The position numbers were made by a program, and so were the translations under genes. A DNA stretch of 35,126 bases, taken from contig JADNRV010000436.1 of NCBI GenBank assembly GCA_015499995.1, positions 1 to 35,126 on the forward strand. The letters are read 5' to 3'. Origin of the DNA: Flammula alnicola. Taxonomy: Eukaryota; Basidiomycota; Agaricomycetes; Agaricales; Strophariaceae. Shown in pieces: positions 12,237 to 23,529 of the stretch (position 1 is its first letter; the number at the start of each line of letters is the position of its first letter). A model generated the notes under the pieces. That model was not told the DNA's origin, did not search any database, and saw nothing but the letters and a program-made list of their open reading frames with translations.

Positions 12237-12463
12237 ATTGTTTTGCACATCAACTTCGCCAGATTTTGCGTGGGTGCTGACAAATGTTGATGGTGCCTTG
12301 GTCGGCAAGTTCGGCTGTCGAGCACACACAACCAACTGAATGCCCTCGGGTATGCAAGCGGAAACGGCATCTGAACGGCATCACGTTTCCCATGCTAGGC
12401 AAGCAGGGCCAAACAGCTGTTGAAAAAAATCCGTGTGCAAAACAATATGCAAGACACTGTAAT
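12220..12463. repeat. 30-nt perfect inverted repeat, 184-nt spacer
   Basis: The arm at 12220-12249 (starting attacagtgtcttgcat) is the exact reverse complement of 12434-12463. The left arm lies in the 5' coding or leader part of the RhoGEF and contains its first in-frame ATG; the right arm lies in the gap after the ELP4 stop codon. Transcripts reading through could form a long hairpin. There are no obvious target-site duplications or transposon termini, so an inverted duplication by template switching is as likely as a small foldback element. Confidence 0.85.
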
Positions 12464-12490
12464 CAACAAACAGAGGCAAACACACACTAT

Positions 12491-13908
12491 CTAAAAATCA
12501 TACAGCTCGGGTCGATCAGACTGGAATCCGACTCTCTTCTTCTTAATCTTACTACTGTTCTCTTCTTCAAGCTCCACCTCCAGCCGCCCCACCTTTGCCC
12601 CACTCACATGCCCCTGCTCTTCCACATGCGCACTCGGCGCTGCTGTCGTCCGTCGTTCCCCCGTGCCTCCCTCCACATCCAGATGCAGCGTCTCAATCAC
12701 CAATCTCTTCCGTGTGCACTTGAATGCTAAATTGTTCTCTCCGCTCGAGGTCAGCCCACGTAATGTTGAAAATCGATCACTGGCCGGACTTTGCGTGTGC
12801 GGTGACGGCAGTCTATGCATCTGGAGCAGTCCATGATGACCTGGAAACGCGCTTGACAGTGCTGGGTTCGCTGCAACCCAACATGTTAGCTATTGCTTAC
12901 GGTCCCAAACGTCTACACATACCTGTAAACGCCGACATCGTCAGTGCACCATCCGTCGCCCATCCCAGCTTTTCAATCCATCCCGTCCCACCCCATCCTT
13001 CCGTCGATAATTGTGGCGGAAGACTTATCGATGCACATCCATGTGCGTGCTTCCGCAGCAACGCCCTGAGTGCGTGCAGAAAGTACAGTATACCCTATCT
13101 TCATTAAATATGCGCGTAGATCATCACCATGTAAATTCCACTCACTTGTGGTGTAAGATCGCCCCACACGGGCGATCCCAATGCCGGTATGCAGATCCGC
13201 AGTGGAACCGAACCGTCCGTTGTCAGTTGCCTTGAGATTTCGCCAAGCACAGCGACCGTAGACAGGCTTTGAAATCCTACATCTACCAAGTGTAGTCTCT
13301 TCCCTTCCAACGCCTCCGCGATCACTTCCTCTGGCACGCGACTCGACAGCTCGAAAGGGGCGCAGTAAGATTCTCCGTCTCTGATAAACCACCAGAGTGT
13401 ATCCCATATGAGATATATTATAAGGCAAGGTGAATTTAAATAAAACGCACTGGCTCGTGTTCCCTACAGTAGTCTTGAACTGCTTCATCTTCTCATACCT
13501 CCATGCAATCTTGACTTTTTGACTCTTTCCTGCGTTCTCTTCGCCCTCATCCGAGTCGGCCTCATTCACACCCACACCAACACCCTGCGATTTCGGAAAC
13601 CACATCACATCCTTCACCCATACCTCCGGATCCTGTCCGACTATACACACTCTATGCCCATTAGTTAAACCCTGCGCGACGAAATACTTCTGCACCAACT
13701 CCCCATACGACGAATGGATATCCGGCGCCGTGAAGAGGAGCGAACACGAGAGGGGCAGGCCACCGCCCAGGATGTCGTCGAGCGAGGATACCCCGGTGGA
13801 GGTGATGAGGCTGAGATTCGACGCGGGGGATATGCGCGTCCCAGGATAGACGGGAAGTGAGGTCGGTTTCTCTCCTGTGGATTTTGGTTTGCGTTTGAAG
13901 GAAGACAT
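12491..13908 (-). CDS. ELP4: Elongator complex subunit 4 (PAXNEB family), apparent frameshift
   Basis: Elp4 is a RecA-like subunit of the Elp456 ring of Elongator, needed for wobble-uridine modification of tRNA. Exons are 13908-13451, 13380-13146, 13095-12923 and 12870-12491. The family core TGVSSLDDILGGGLPL is near residue 40, followed by SSYGELVQKYFVAQGL, ALGSPVWGDLTPQ, HALRALLRKHAHGCAS and the hallmark C-terminal block DRFSTLRGLTSSGENNLAF with CTRKRLVIETLHLDVEGG. In exon 3 the frame breaks at an A4 run on the + strand (13080-13083): GILYF is read in one frame, and LHALRALLRKHAH onward in the next. Removing one base brings every downstream exon into phase, and no alternative splice site does so. 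This is a sequencing error or a real loss-of-function indel. The family assignment is secure. Confidence 0.88.
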
Positions 13909-14127
13909 TTTTATGTCGATGAACTTGAACGCGCGAGTGGTAATGAGTGTAAAGATGAATCAGGGGGCTTAGCAGATAAGATCGTGACAAAAATAAAATA
14001 AAAATGTTCTTCCATTTCGTCCGTTCGATTGACCTGGTCCCCGACGCGCACTCTCTCTTGCTACTTCCACTACGTGCTTTGCATTTCTGGCCATCATCTG
14101 GCTTATGCCTTGAGTCCGACTCTTACG

Positions 14128-14467
14128 ATGTTTTCGCGAACATCACCACTCCGGCTCTGGATGCAGACGACCGCCCACTTACGGTGCAACCTCAGGACGT
14201 CAAGCTCAAGGTGTTTGCTGTTTGCTCCAGGATTAGGTCCATTGGCTAGACCATATTCTTCGAAGAAGGACAAACGAGGATCATCACCAGCACCACCCCG
14301 ACTTTCGTGGTTGGATATCTGGCGCCCAAAAGCTCTACGACAGCGGTGGTACACCTGGAGCTCGGGATGGACGACGGGGACGTGGTGGTGGGCCAAATGC
14401 AAGCGAATCGTACTTCTGGGACTCCATGTCATTTTTCCGTCTTATTGATTCACATGAACGCGAATAG
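14128..14467 (+). CDS. Small protein with predicted mitochondrial presequence
   Basis: I do not recognise the family. Two exons (14128-14210 and 14266-14467) around a 55-nt GTGTTT...AAG intron join in phase to 94 aa. The N-terminus MFSRTSPLRLWMQTTAHLRC is rich in Arg/Ser/Leu with no acidic residues, as in a matrix-targeting presequence. The mature part has a His-rich patch, a Gly/Arg-rich stretch (GRRGRGGGPN) and a C-terminus SYFWDSMSFFRLIDSHERE. It is divergent from ELP4 (220 nt between start codons) and only 24 nt upstream of the IMP1 ATG. Without the intron the first exon stays open to 14448 in another frame, so the model is provisional. Confidence 0.4.
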
Positions 14468-14491
14468 AAACTCATGAGGGTCATACTCTAG

Positions 14492-15076
14492 ATGGTCAAT
14501 CTCGTATTCTTTCTCCACCTTTTCCAGACTAACATTGGGCGCGTGTCATTGGTGAGTAGCAGGCTAGCAGCATATCACTCCACCCCCGCTCTCTTACACC
14601 GACCCACACAGATGACCGGGCCCTCAATGCTCCCAACGCTCGCTACAGACGGCGAACTCGTCGTCGAAGACGTGATATCCTACCGCCACTTCCAGCGCGA
14701 GCTCCAGCGGGGCGACCTCCTCACCGTCGAGTCCCCTGTCCAGCGCGGGCACATCATATGCAAGCGCCTCATCGGCCTGCCCGGAGACATCATATGTGTC
14801 GACCCCACGGGCCGCCTCGCCCCGTCCACGGAGCACGTCGTCGTGCCCAAGGGTCATGTGTGGATCAGTGGAGACAACGCGCAGTGGTCGCGCGATTCTC
14901 GTGAGTACGGGCCTGTGCCGATGGCGCTTATCAAGGGGAGGTTAATTGCCAGGGTATGGATGTTTTGGTTTTTCTGTTGACAGTGCACCTGACGAATTTT
15001 CTTTCATGCATAGGTTTGGCCTCCAAACAAATTTACCATTTTTTGGAGTGGATCAGGAATTACTTTCCTGGATTGA
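14492..15076 (+). CDS. IMP1: Mitochondrial inner membrane protease subunit 1
   Basis: Imp1 is a serine/lysine signal peptidase (family S26) that removes sorting signals from intermembrane-space proteins. Exons 14492-14551, 14612-14953 and 15014-15076 join in phase to 154 aa, slightly short for the family (about 160-190), so a further upstream exon is possible. A hydrophobic N-terminal segment (VNLVFFLHLF) would anchor it in the inner membrane. The catalytic Ser25 lies in GPSMLPT and the general-base Lys71 in CKRLIGLPGD. The third signature, GDN followed by SRDSREYGPVPMALIKGR, is characteristic of Imp1. The C-terminus carries the usual VWPP motif. Its stop is 65 nt from the stop of convergent TTC1. 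Confidence 0.9.
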
Positions 15077-15141
15077 CTTCAACTGAAGCATCGATGTGCT
15101 TGATAGGCTCTGAGTATCGTCTACTCCAGTGTATTCATGAT

Positions 15142-16224
15142 CTATCGAGAAAAATTAACAGAATACCCTCCTGCTCCGTTCGGCTCAAACTTGAAATTGT
15201 CTGTCGATAATCCAAAATTCCCTGCCCCACAATCAGTCTCAGGCGTGCATGCTGGGTTGCCGGTACCCAAACCAAATAACGCACCTAGTATGCTATTTCC
15301 CAGCCCCTTCAGTTTGCCCAGCATCTCATCGGTTTCTCTCTTCTGTGCGGCCTCTAGGCGTGGTTTAAGGTGTTGCAGTTTCCTCCTGATATCCGTTAGT
15401 TGAGATGGTGAGGTGACGAGTTTGAGGAGGGTATTGTAATCTAAGGAGTCCGTCAGTCGACATTCGGGATATCATTCATCGCTTCGCAATATACCTTCTT
15501 GCACAGAAGTCAGACTCGTCCATGAGTTGATTATTTCGTTAGATGATGACCGTCTCTCTAGCGCTTTCACGTATGTAGGGTTGTCTAGTATTGCTGCAAG
15601 AGATAACAGAGGTCAGAGCGATGGAACAGAAAACAGTCTGCGCAAGATAAGAACCTTCAGAGCAGGCCTTCACGGCTTCTTTGTGATCACCCTTAATGAT
15701 TGGAGAAACAATGGTGAATACCATCTAATCATGGGAACTGAAGGCAAACACATACCAGTTTTACAAAACACGCGCCGATGTTTGCGTTCAAGACAGCACG
15801 AAGCTGGGAAACCTCCTTGTCTGCCTTAGCGACACCCGGAGAGGACACATGGACGATCTTTTCCTCTTTCTCCTCGGATTCGGTCGGTTTCATGTCCGCC
15901 GCTGGGGCCGTGTCATCTTCGTTTCCATCCTCTTCCCTTGTTGGAGGCTTGGGGGTGTCCTGTAGTTTAATAGGACGTTTCGGGAGGCAATTCAGGGCTG
16001 AACGATATGCAACCAGGGCTTCATTCCATTTGCGTGCACGAAAGCATTCGTTTCCTTCTGCTTTTCTCTCATTCGCGACCTCTAGATGGTTCTGATTTCC
16101 AGGCTGTCAGTTCACGATTCGATGTTGCTAGTGCAGATAACTTACTCACTTCTACCAACGTCTCCTCTGATTCCTCTTCTTCGGGATCGGGATGAGCCGA
16201 GATAGGTTCGGTTGCTGGTTGCAT
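15142..16224 (-). CDS. TTC1: TPR protein similar to TTC1
   Basis: This is a cytosolic tetratricopeptide-repeat adaptor; animal TTC1 binds Hsp90/Hsp70 tails and G-protein subunits. Six exons (16224-16150, 16091-15756, 15691-15655, 15593-15495, 15440-15285, 15221-15142) join in phase to 260 aa. An acidic N-terminus (DPEEEESEETLVEV) precedes the first TPR (ANERKAEGNECFRARKWNEA). An acidic linker follows, then further TPR sequence (NANIGACFVKLGDHKEAVKA, NPTYVKALERR). The C-terminus has the family signature: MLGKLKGLGNSILGNFGLST, then FKFEPNGAGGYSVNF. Both the order and the tail match TTC1 orthologues. The last intron is also open in frame and could be retained. Confidence 0.88.
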
Positions 16225-16474
16225 TGGTATTGTGCGAAGTTGAATGGATCAGGTAGAAGACGGCATTGCGGTCACAGTCAGAATCAACATCAGCAATGCT
16301 TAATCACCTAGATGAGATAAGATCAAACGTCATCTCATCTTATCAGCGTGTTCCAAGCAACCAGTTCCATGGGTACGCGCACGCCCGGACCCATTGAATC
16401 GATATCCAAGAAGTTCCCATACCCCTACATAATGCTGCGGACGCCTTCTACGGTTTTAACATCACCCCATCACC
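16225..16474. promoter_or_regulatory. Divergent promoter of TTC1-like and SDR genes
   Basis: These 250 nt separate two start codons on opposite strands. They contain two facing GATA motifs, GATAAG at 16316-16321 and CTTATC at 16339-16344, inside an imperfect palindrome. No gene fits here. Confidence 0.4.
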
Positions 16475-17616
16475 ATGCCTTCCATCGATGACTCCAAGTG
16501 CGTTCTCATTACAGGTGCGACCTCCGGCATCGGGCGCGCACTCGCTTTGGAGATCGCGAAGCTCCCCAGTCGTCCTCAGGTGATCGCAGCAGGTCGTCGA
16601 AAGGAAAGACTTGAAGAGCTCGGCAAGGTCGATTCTGTGCATCCTATCTCCTTGGACGTTACGGCAAGCCTGGATACGCTGAAGAAATCCGTGGATGATC
16701 TAATCTCTCAATTCCCTGATGTATGTCAGTCTTTCTCTCATGTTTAAGTTTTAAGGCCCCCCGGGACTGATATATCATTTCATCATTGTTTCAACATGTG
16801 CAGCTCGACACATTAATCCTAAATGCAGGCATCCAACACGAGTTTGACCTCAAGAAAGATGTAGATATGTCAAGTACGTATACGAAGCCGACGCTCGCAA
16901 GTATTCCATTTCAGAATTGATCACGGGCGTTCGATTCCAGAAATACTTGAGGAGATGACCGTTAATTACACATCGGTCGTTGCCTTGATAACCTACGCGT
17001 TGCCTCACTTCCTAAAGCTTTCTGTAAGAGTTTGGTGACTATCCAATTATTTCGTAGGAGTATTAACTGGAATCAATTGCAGGAGCAAGGTCGACCTTCT
17101 TTCATTGTCACTGTAACATCGGGCTTGGGAATTGTGCCAGCGCCCTGGATTCCGAATTATTCGGCGTCAAAGGCTGCATTGCGCAGCTTCACGACCTCCC
17201 TTCGCGCACAGCTTCATAGCACGAATGTTCGTGTTATGGAGATAATTCCTCCGTGAGTTAATCGCTTTAATTCATTTAAATAAGATTTAAAAGTCTTTCA
17301 TAATTTAAGGTTGGTTGAATCTGAACTCCATGACCGTGAGTGATTCCGAATCTAATGAATTATTTAGTTGAACGATTTGGGACTGACCATAATTGATATT
17401 TCGCTACCATGAACAGCATATGGAACGACGGAAATGCTGTCCGAGTTCTGGATGCCACTTGATCAGTTCACTAGAATTACCATGGGTGGCCTCAGGGAGG
17501 GAGATAATCACATTCCTTCAGGCTCTTCCAAGGATCAGTTTGAGAGGTTTGAGGAAGGGAAAGACAGCATTGCCTTAGGGAGTCAGATGAAGCTGAGGGC
17601 TAATTGGAAACCATAA
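16475..17616 (+). CDS. Short-chain dehydrogenase/reductase (classical SDR, DltE-like)
   Basis: This is an NAD(P)-dependent oxidoreductase with a Rossmann fold; the substrate is unknown. Six exons (16475-16720, 16804-16873, 16941-17023, 17083-17252, 17310-17335, 17417-17616) join in phase to 264 aa. The cofactor motif TGATSGIG is at residues 13-20, with AAGRRKERL after beta-2 favouring NADP (inference), and LILNAG follows. The catalytic Ser146 lies in TVTSGLG, and Tyr159/Lys163 in YSASK. The 26-nt fifth exon is supported because it links EIIPP to LVESELHDPYGTTEML in phase. A loose fit to the fungal DltE-type SDR group is judged from the WMPLDQF tail. It lies head-to-tail with LYS1. Confidence 0.88.
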
Positions 17617-17837
17617 TGTTGGAGTCAATGTACAGTCAATGTACGGGTGAGCAGCAGGGAAATTTATAGACGTCTGTATTTTCCAGATGGCCCTCAGGCT
17701 CTGTGTGCGACTTGGTGCGCGAGTAACTTGTAGAGTTGTGGCTGTTGCGCCCAATTGCGCCACACTGTTGGTGGCAGTGTCCTTGTTTGGCATCGCCCTG
17801 TGGAAATGCGCCGCCGAATCTCTTGATCTTATCGCTC

Positions 17838-17843
17838 GAGTCA
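17838..17843 (-). promoter_or_regulatory. Gcn4/CpcA-like site upstream of LYS1
   Basis: GAGTCA (TGACTC on the - strand) lies 81 nt before the LYS1 ATG. TGACTC is the core of the general amino-acid control element, and LYS genes are classical targets. It is a single six-base match. The rest of 17617-17923 shows an 11-nt tandem repeat (gtcaatgtaca type, about 17627-17648) and an in-frame upstream extension of LYS1 without conserved content. Confidence 0.3.
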
Positions 17844-17923
17844 TCCTTGAGGGATGTGATAAATTGATCAACTTTTTGAGTGAGCCCAAAAATTTCCAAC
17901 CTTCCTCTAATTCCTCCCACAAA

Positions 17924-19191
<1,268 letters not shown>

Positions 19192-19663
19192 AAGATCCAG
19201 GCTGGCAAAATGTTCAATCAAGAACGATCTCGAATAAATCCAGAATTGTATAGACTTCATGATTTACCGTGGATGTGTCAAGGTTGTAGTCCGACTATCG
19301 ATATCGCTACAAGCGCAGTTACTGTCGCAGTTGCCTAAGTGGAATCACATTGGAATCTGATCCTCTGCCAAGTCGTGTGATTTGGTTGTTAGGCCACGCA
19401 CAGGGATGCACAGTACAGTCCGCCGCAACACGCGAAGAATTTTCATATTTGGAATAATTGCCGAGGGTGGTAACGATTTGGATGGAGTATATGATCAGCG
19501 TGTGACGCTGCGTGTCAGCTTGCCTGCCCATCACTTCCGTGCTTGCTTTTCTCTTCACTTTCCAAGTTTCTTCTGTGGTGTCCTTTCGTCGCCTTTGCCT
19601 TGGTGCTGGTCGCCCATTTCTTTTTATTTCTGTGTACCACCGCCCAGTTCGCTCTTTTCTCCT
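19192..19663. other. Intergenic region with CT-rich leader
   Basis: This is the 3' flank of LYS1 followed by the promoter of the next gene. The last 120 nt are strongly pyrimidine-rich, typical of fungal transcription start regions. No further gene is supported; open frames here lack motifs. Confidence 0.5.
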
Positions 19664-20838
19664 ATGGAATTCGCCCCCTCTCCAATCCCACAAATCTCCA
19701 TCTCGCCAGCCCCGCCAGAAGAATATTACCCCGAACCATCCTCCCCGTTCAGATCCATCTCTTTCGCTACTCCCGACGACGGATTCAGACCTACTCATTT
19801 AACACCACCACCCACCGTTACCAATTTCAAACGGCCTCTTTCGCCTTTGAATCCTGCCGATGCCGTTCCAACCGGGAAGGGTCTTGAGAATGATCGGTTC
19901 CAGGCTTTGTTGAGCGCATCCAAGGCATATAGCGGTGGAAAACGAGCAGTTGATCTCCGGAAAGAGATCGCCTTGAAGGTGCATAAGAATAAGCAAGGTA
20001 TGTGCTTTTATCATTTTAAAGCAACGATCTTCCAACAGTGTCTTCTGTAGTCGAAAGGCGTGCACTCTTTTTGTCCAAGGTTCAAGCTCCTCCTTCACCG
20101 ACCGCTACGATTACCCCCAAGACACCTCCAGAGTCTCCTGCTATCTTACATTATAGTCTGCCGTCTCCTGGCCTTGTATCTCCTCTCGCCCTTTTCGAAT
20201 CATTGAACGAGAACTACGAAGGCATTCGTCCGAGTTGGGTAGAACAAGTCGATTTCAGGTTACCTGAAGACAATTGCAAGCCAAAAGCCAGACAGACAAA
20301 ACCATCCCACGGATTGCCTTCTCTCGACCAAATTTCTGCCCGCTTGATTCCACAGTCTGCGAAACCAGATACAGTAGCATTCCCCAGTTTGAATCCCGCC
20401 AATGTCCCTCGACCAAGGCCATTCGTTGGGGTCGGAAGGCTGAGGATGCCGTTACGAACACAGCTTGCAGCACCGCAGCCTGTTACACATACCGCCGAAC
20501 AGCCGAAACCCGCGCTGCCCCCGAAGTCACCACTTTTGCATCTTCCCCCAGAGATTCGCGTTACGACCCTGGTTGTTTCACGAACGAACACAACTCCCTC
20601 CGTCGAACTCACGGAAAACAACCTCAACGCATTTAATTCCAGAGATCAACGTGCCCATCATATGCTCTTAAAGCTGAGAAGGCGTACGCTGTCGTCGGAA
20701 TGCATGTTTACGACTCCCCTTCCGAAGGAGGAAGTTGACTACAAATGGAGGCGCCGCAGTGCACCTGCAGACCTAATGCCGCTCCGACCACGTGCAGGGT
20801 TCGGACACCCGGTACTGGCACTTCCTGGAGGATTCTGA
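19664..20838 (+). CDS. Unrecognised proline/serine-rich protein
   Basis: I do not recognise this gene. Two exons (19664-19997 and 20039-20838) around a short 41-nt intron join in phase to 377 aa. The N-terminus is disordered and Pro-rich. A helical basic block with the look of conserved sequence spans the intron (NDRFQALLSASKAYSGGKR, DLRKEIALKVHKNKQ, VERRALFLSKVQAPPSPTA). After another Pro-rich stretch there is a second basic block near the C-terminus (DQRAHHMLLKLRRRTLSSE, then YKWRRRSAPADLMPLRPR). Alternating charged helices and proline linkers suggest a scaffold or regulatory protein; no catalytic motif, TM segment or signal peptide is seen. The ATG is the first after a CT-rich leader. Confidence 0.7.
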
Positions 20839-21194
20839 GATTTCCATATCTCAAGCGTCCTCGCTATCTCTTTCTTGGTTATTAATTGCCTCTCCTTTGA
20901 ATCAAGAGCGAGCCTCGATTCATGACTTATTGTAGCAGGTATCAATTTCGGTTTCTCTCGACTTTTTTGTGCGACAAGTTCTACTTAGGGTTGCCATATC
21001 ACGTTCTTTAATTTTTCACGGGGTTGGGACAGGATCCCTTTTTGTCATTTTGGAGTCAATGCAAAGTAGATTCTGCAGCAGTAGGTAGTCACATTGCAAT
21101 ATATATACACACAAAGATACATGTTCCTTATAACCCAGGAGAAAGCGCCAATAGGAATTTGCAAAGCAAAGCAAGAGAAGAGGAAAATTATTAT
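20839..21194. other. Convergent intergenic region
   Basis: Nothing is recognisable between the proline-rich protein (+) and the Ies1-like gene (-). It should contain both 3' untranslated regions. Confidence 0.55.
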
Positions 21195-23034
21195 TTAAGG
21201 CGGCGTCGGTGGCCGTCTGCGTATTCTGGCAATGACGTTCAGGCGACGCGCTACAAAGTTATTAGGCATCTTCTACATCAATGGCAGAGGGATTGCACAA
21301 TACCATAGTCTAATCGAGAATGTTCGTCCTGGTCCTCGTCGTCTGAGTCTACGAGAGGGTCAGTTGACATGGCCATGTGCCAAGCGTCTGCAGAGGAAAA
21401 ATGAGGGAAAAGAAGAAATTAGCAGCACCAAACTCACGTTGGAACATGGTGCGCTCCTGTCCTTCAGATGCCGTTGACCGATGTCCAGGATATGAGCCTG
21501 GAATAACTTGTCAATGGTTTATTAGACTTTATACTGAAATCACTTGCGTTTGGGTGCAGGTCGAGACGCCTCGGCCTGTGTACTGGGAACATAGAAGAGG
21601 AAAGACCTTTCGTCTCTTGGAGCTTCTTGGAGCTGACGCTGAGATCGCGGAAGATTAGTACCCGTTTCTACCGCAATTACTCGTGTTAATTTCGACGTTC
21701 GTGGTCAAAACAATGGGCCGAAGAACCTGTAACGAAGTGTGGTGCACTTGCTTTGGCTTTTCGGTCGACCTCGATAGAAGAAACAAGTTTTTGCAGAAAT
21801 AGATTTCGTTGATTGGACATCATGTGTCCCCATTGAATTTCCTGTTGTGTGTCTATGTTCTCTCTTTGGTATTCGGCTTGGGTGAGGCGGCGTAAGCTGG
21901 GTATTCTGCCGGGATATCTTGCAGAGTGATTATCATCAAAAGGGTTTGGAGGATGTTCGCTTTCCAAGTAGTGGTATAGGAGCCATAGGAATGCCCTCCC
22001 GCGGTCGGCAGATGCGAAGTGGTTTTGAGGTAGAAATAAGTCCAAGAAATTCAAGGTACCGTCGAAGTGAATGCTAGCGAGAGGCTATCAGAAAATTAGC
22101 TAAAAATAAATAAAATAAGACAAGGAGAAATCTCACAGCAGCATGATTCGCCAGGACGAAGATAAGATTGACAACACTGGTCGGCGGACGATGCCCGGCT
22201 CTCTTTGTTGTGTAAGTATAAGGTCAACGAAGCAGAAATAATTATGAAACTTACGAGCTTTGCCAACACTTCGTCAGGCGTGGACGGTGGAGCACTTTTG
22301 AGTTCAGAGGGAAGGACGGCAGCTTTCAGGCAGTTCTTAATTCGAGGTGCATCCTGTGCGTTGCCGTCTGTCTTCTGCAATGAAGGCACCGGGTGATATG
22401 TTCTTAGAGCCGTCTTCATTTCCGGAAAGACTGTGATGTCATACACATCAGTTAAATTTATACGCGTATGAGAACGACCGCGGGGCATTTCCTTACAAGC
22501 CATGGTAGTGTTGATGCGTCCGACGTTCGTCAGCAGCGATATCTTCGCAAACTCGATACTGAAGGCAGGCGTTTCAACCATTTTTTCCTTCAACACTTTA
22601 GAGCATTTACTGGAGGTATACAGAGCTGACACATATAGATCGCCAAATGTCACCTTATCACCTTTACCGGAGTTAGGATTGGTGAACACGGCATGTCTGT
22701 CGGTGAATAAGTAGTTGAGTAGATCGAATTGCACGTCCTCGCGCGTCAACGGCTCGGCATCATTTCGCTTGATAGGCAATGCTTTCCGACTGAGGTACCC
22801 AACTCTGCTACCAGAATAAAGAATTAGTTAGATATGACGACCTGCTCCAAGAAAATTAAATACTGACGGGGGGATGGCTTCAGCGGCCCAGGCCGGAATC
22901 GTATTATGTGAGGCAGAGGGCGGTGGGATGAAGGACATGAAGAAAGATGATAGAGGCACGAGGCAAGCAGCCAAACCAGCTAAAAGACCCTCCTCGATCT
23001 GTTTTGAGTCATTACAGAGGGTAAGGAAGTCCAT
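21195..23034 (-). CDS. INO80 subunit Ies1-like protein, shorter diverged copy
   Basis: This resembles fungal Ino-eighty subunit 1, an accessory subunit of the INO80 chromatin remodeller. Conserved blocks: LTREDVQFDLLNYLF, FGDLYVSALYTSSKCSKVLK, LTNVGRINTTMAFFPEMK, RTYHPVPSLQ, QDAPRIKNCLKA, NLIFVLANHAA, LDLFLPQNH and RGRAFLWLLYHYLE. Well-supported exons are 22804-22497, 22430-22255, 22202-22137 and 22084-21727. A weaker exon from 21638 has an NLS-like KRRKV. Two last exons encode STDPLVDSDDED and a short tail ending RRRPPTPP. The splice chain around 21510-21640 is unresolved. The 5' end is uncertain: the exon at 23034-22868 supplies the only nearby ATG and encodes a hydrophobic stretch (LLAGLAACLVPLSSFFMSFI) unusual for a nuclear protein. 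It is a paralogue of the gene at 30843, with shared intron positions but a much shorter lysine-poor middle region. Confidence 0.75.
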
Positions 23035-23529
23035 GCAAGAAGGGACTCACGTGTGGATATATCGCCTCCTGTAGTTGGCAGTCTCTATCCGTGCCGTAAT
23101 CTAGGTAAGAAATTAAAACCAAAAGAAGGTCTGGAAGGCAAAGGAACAAAGTCTTCAGGAATTAAAGCGGATAAACACAGAAAGGCGTGTTGGCTCAGCC
23201 CCCCTGAAGAAGCGTTGTATTATCAAGAGGAAACGACGCCAAGGAGCACTGCAGCTAGACAATGTTGATAGAAAGTTCTGCCACAACAGAAATGACCTCG
23301 TTTTTAGGATTCTGCGGAGGAACTCATACTTGTGTTACATTGGCAGAAGCAAGAGATATAATTATTTTCTTGGGAAGGACTTGTGTATTGTTTTTTGTCG
23401 GGAGCTACCTTCCTTACCAGGAAAGGCATCAGAATTTGATATTATGTAATCAGGACAATATTTTCCCTCGGCCTCTGACTGCTGTCGTCAGCAGACGCCC
23501 ATCCACTCTCCAAAACGTCAGAGTCCAGA
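23035..23529. other. Region between Ies1-like gene and TIM8, possible extra exon
   Basis: This is the divergent gap upstream of both genes. On the - strand, 23051-23100 is flanked by a CTAG acceptor and a GTGAGT donor and would splice in phase to 22998-22868 (encoding QLQEAIYPH joined to IEEGLLAG), extending the membrane-like sequence further upstream. That alternative removes the ATG at 23034. No other gene is supported; the + strand part is the TIM8 promoter. Confidence 0.35.

Noticed and set aside
14103..14432. - strand frame opposite the small mitochondrial protein
   Set aside because: It has no recognisable content, and the + strand gives a presequence-like start with a consistent intron; kept only as a remote alternative.
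17687..17923. In-frame N-terminal extension of LYS1
   Set aside because: It is open but lacks homology to Lys1 N-termini and starts between two genes; family members begin at the MS... start used here.
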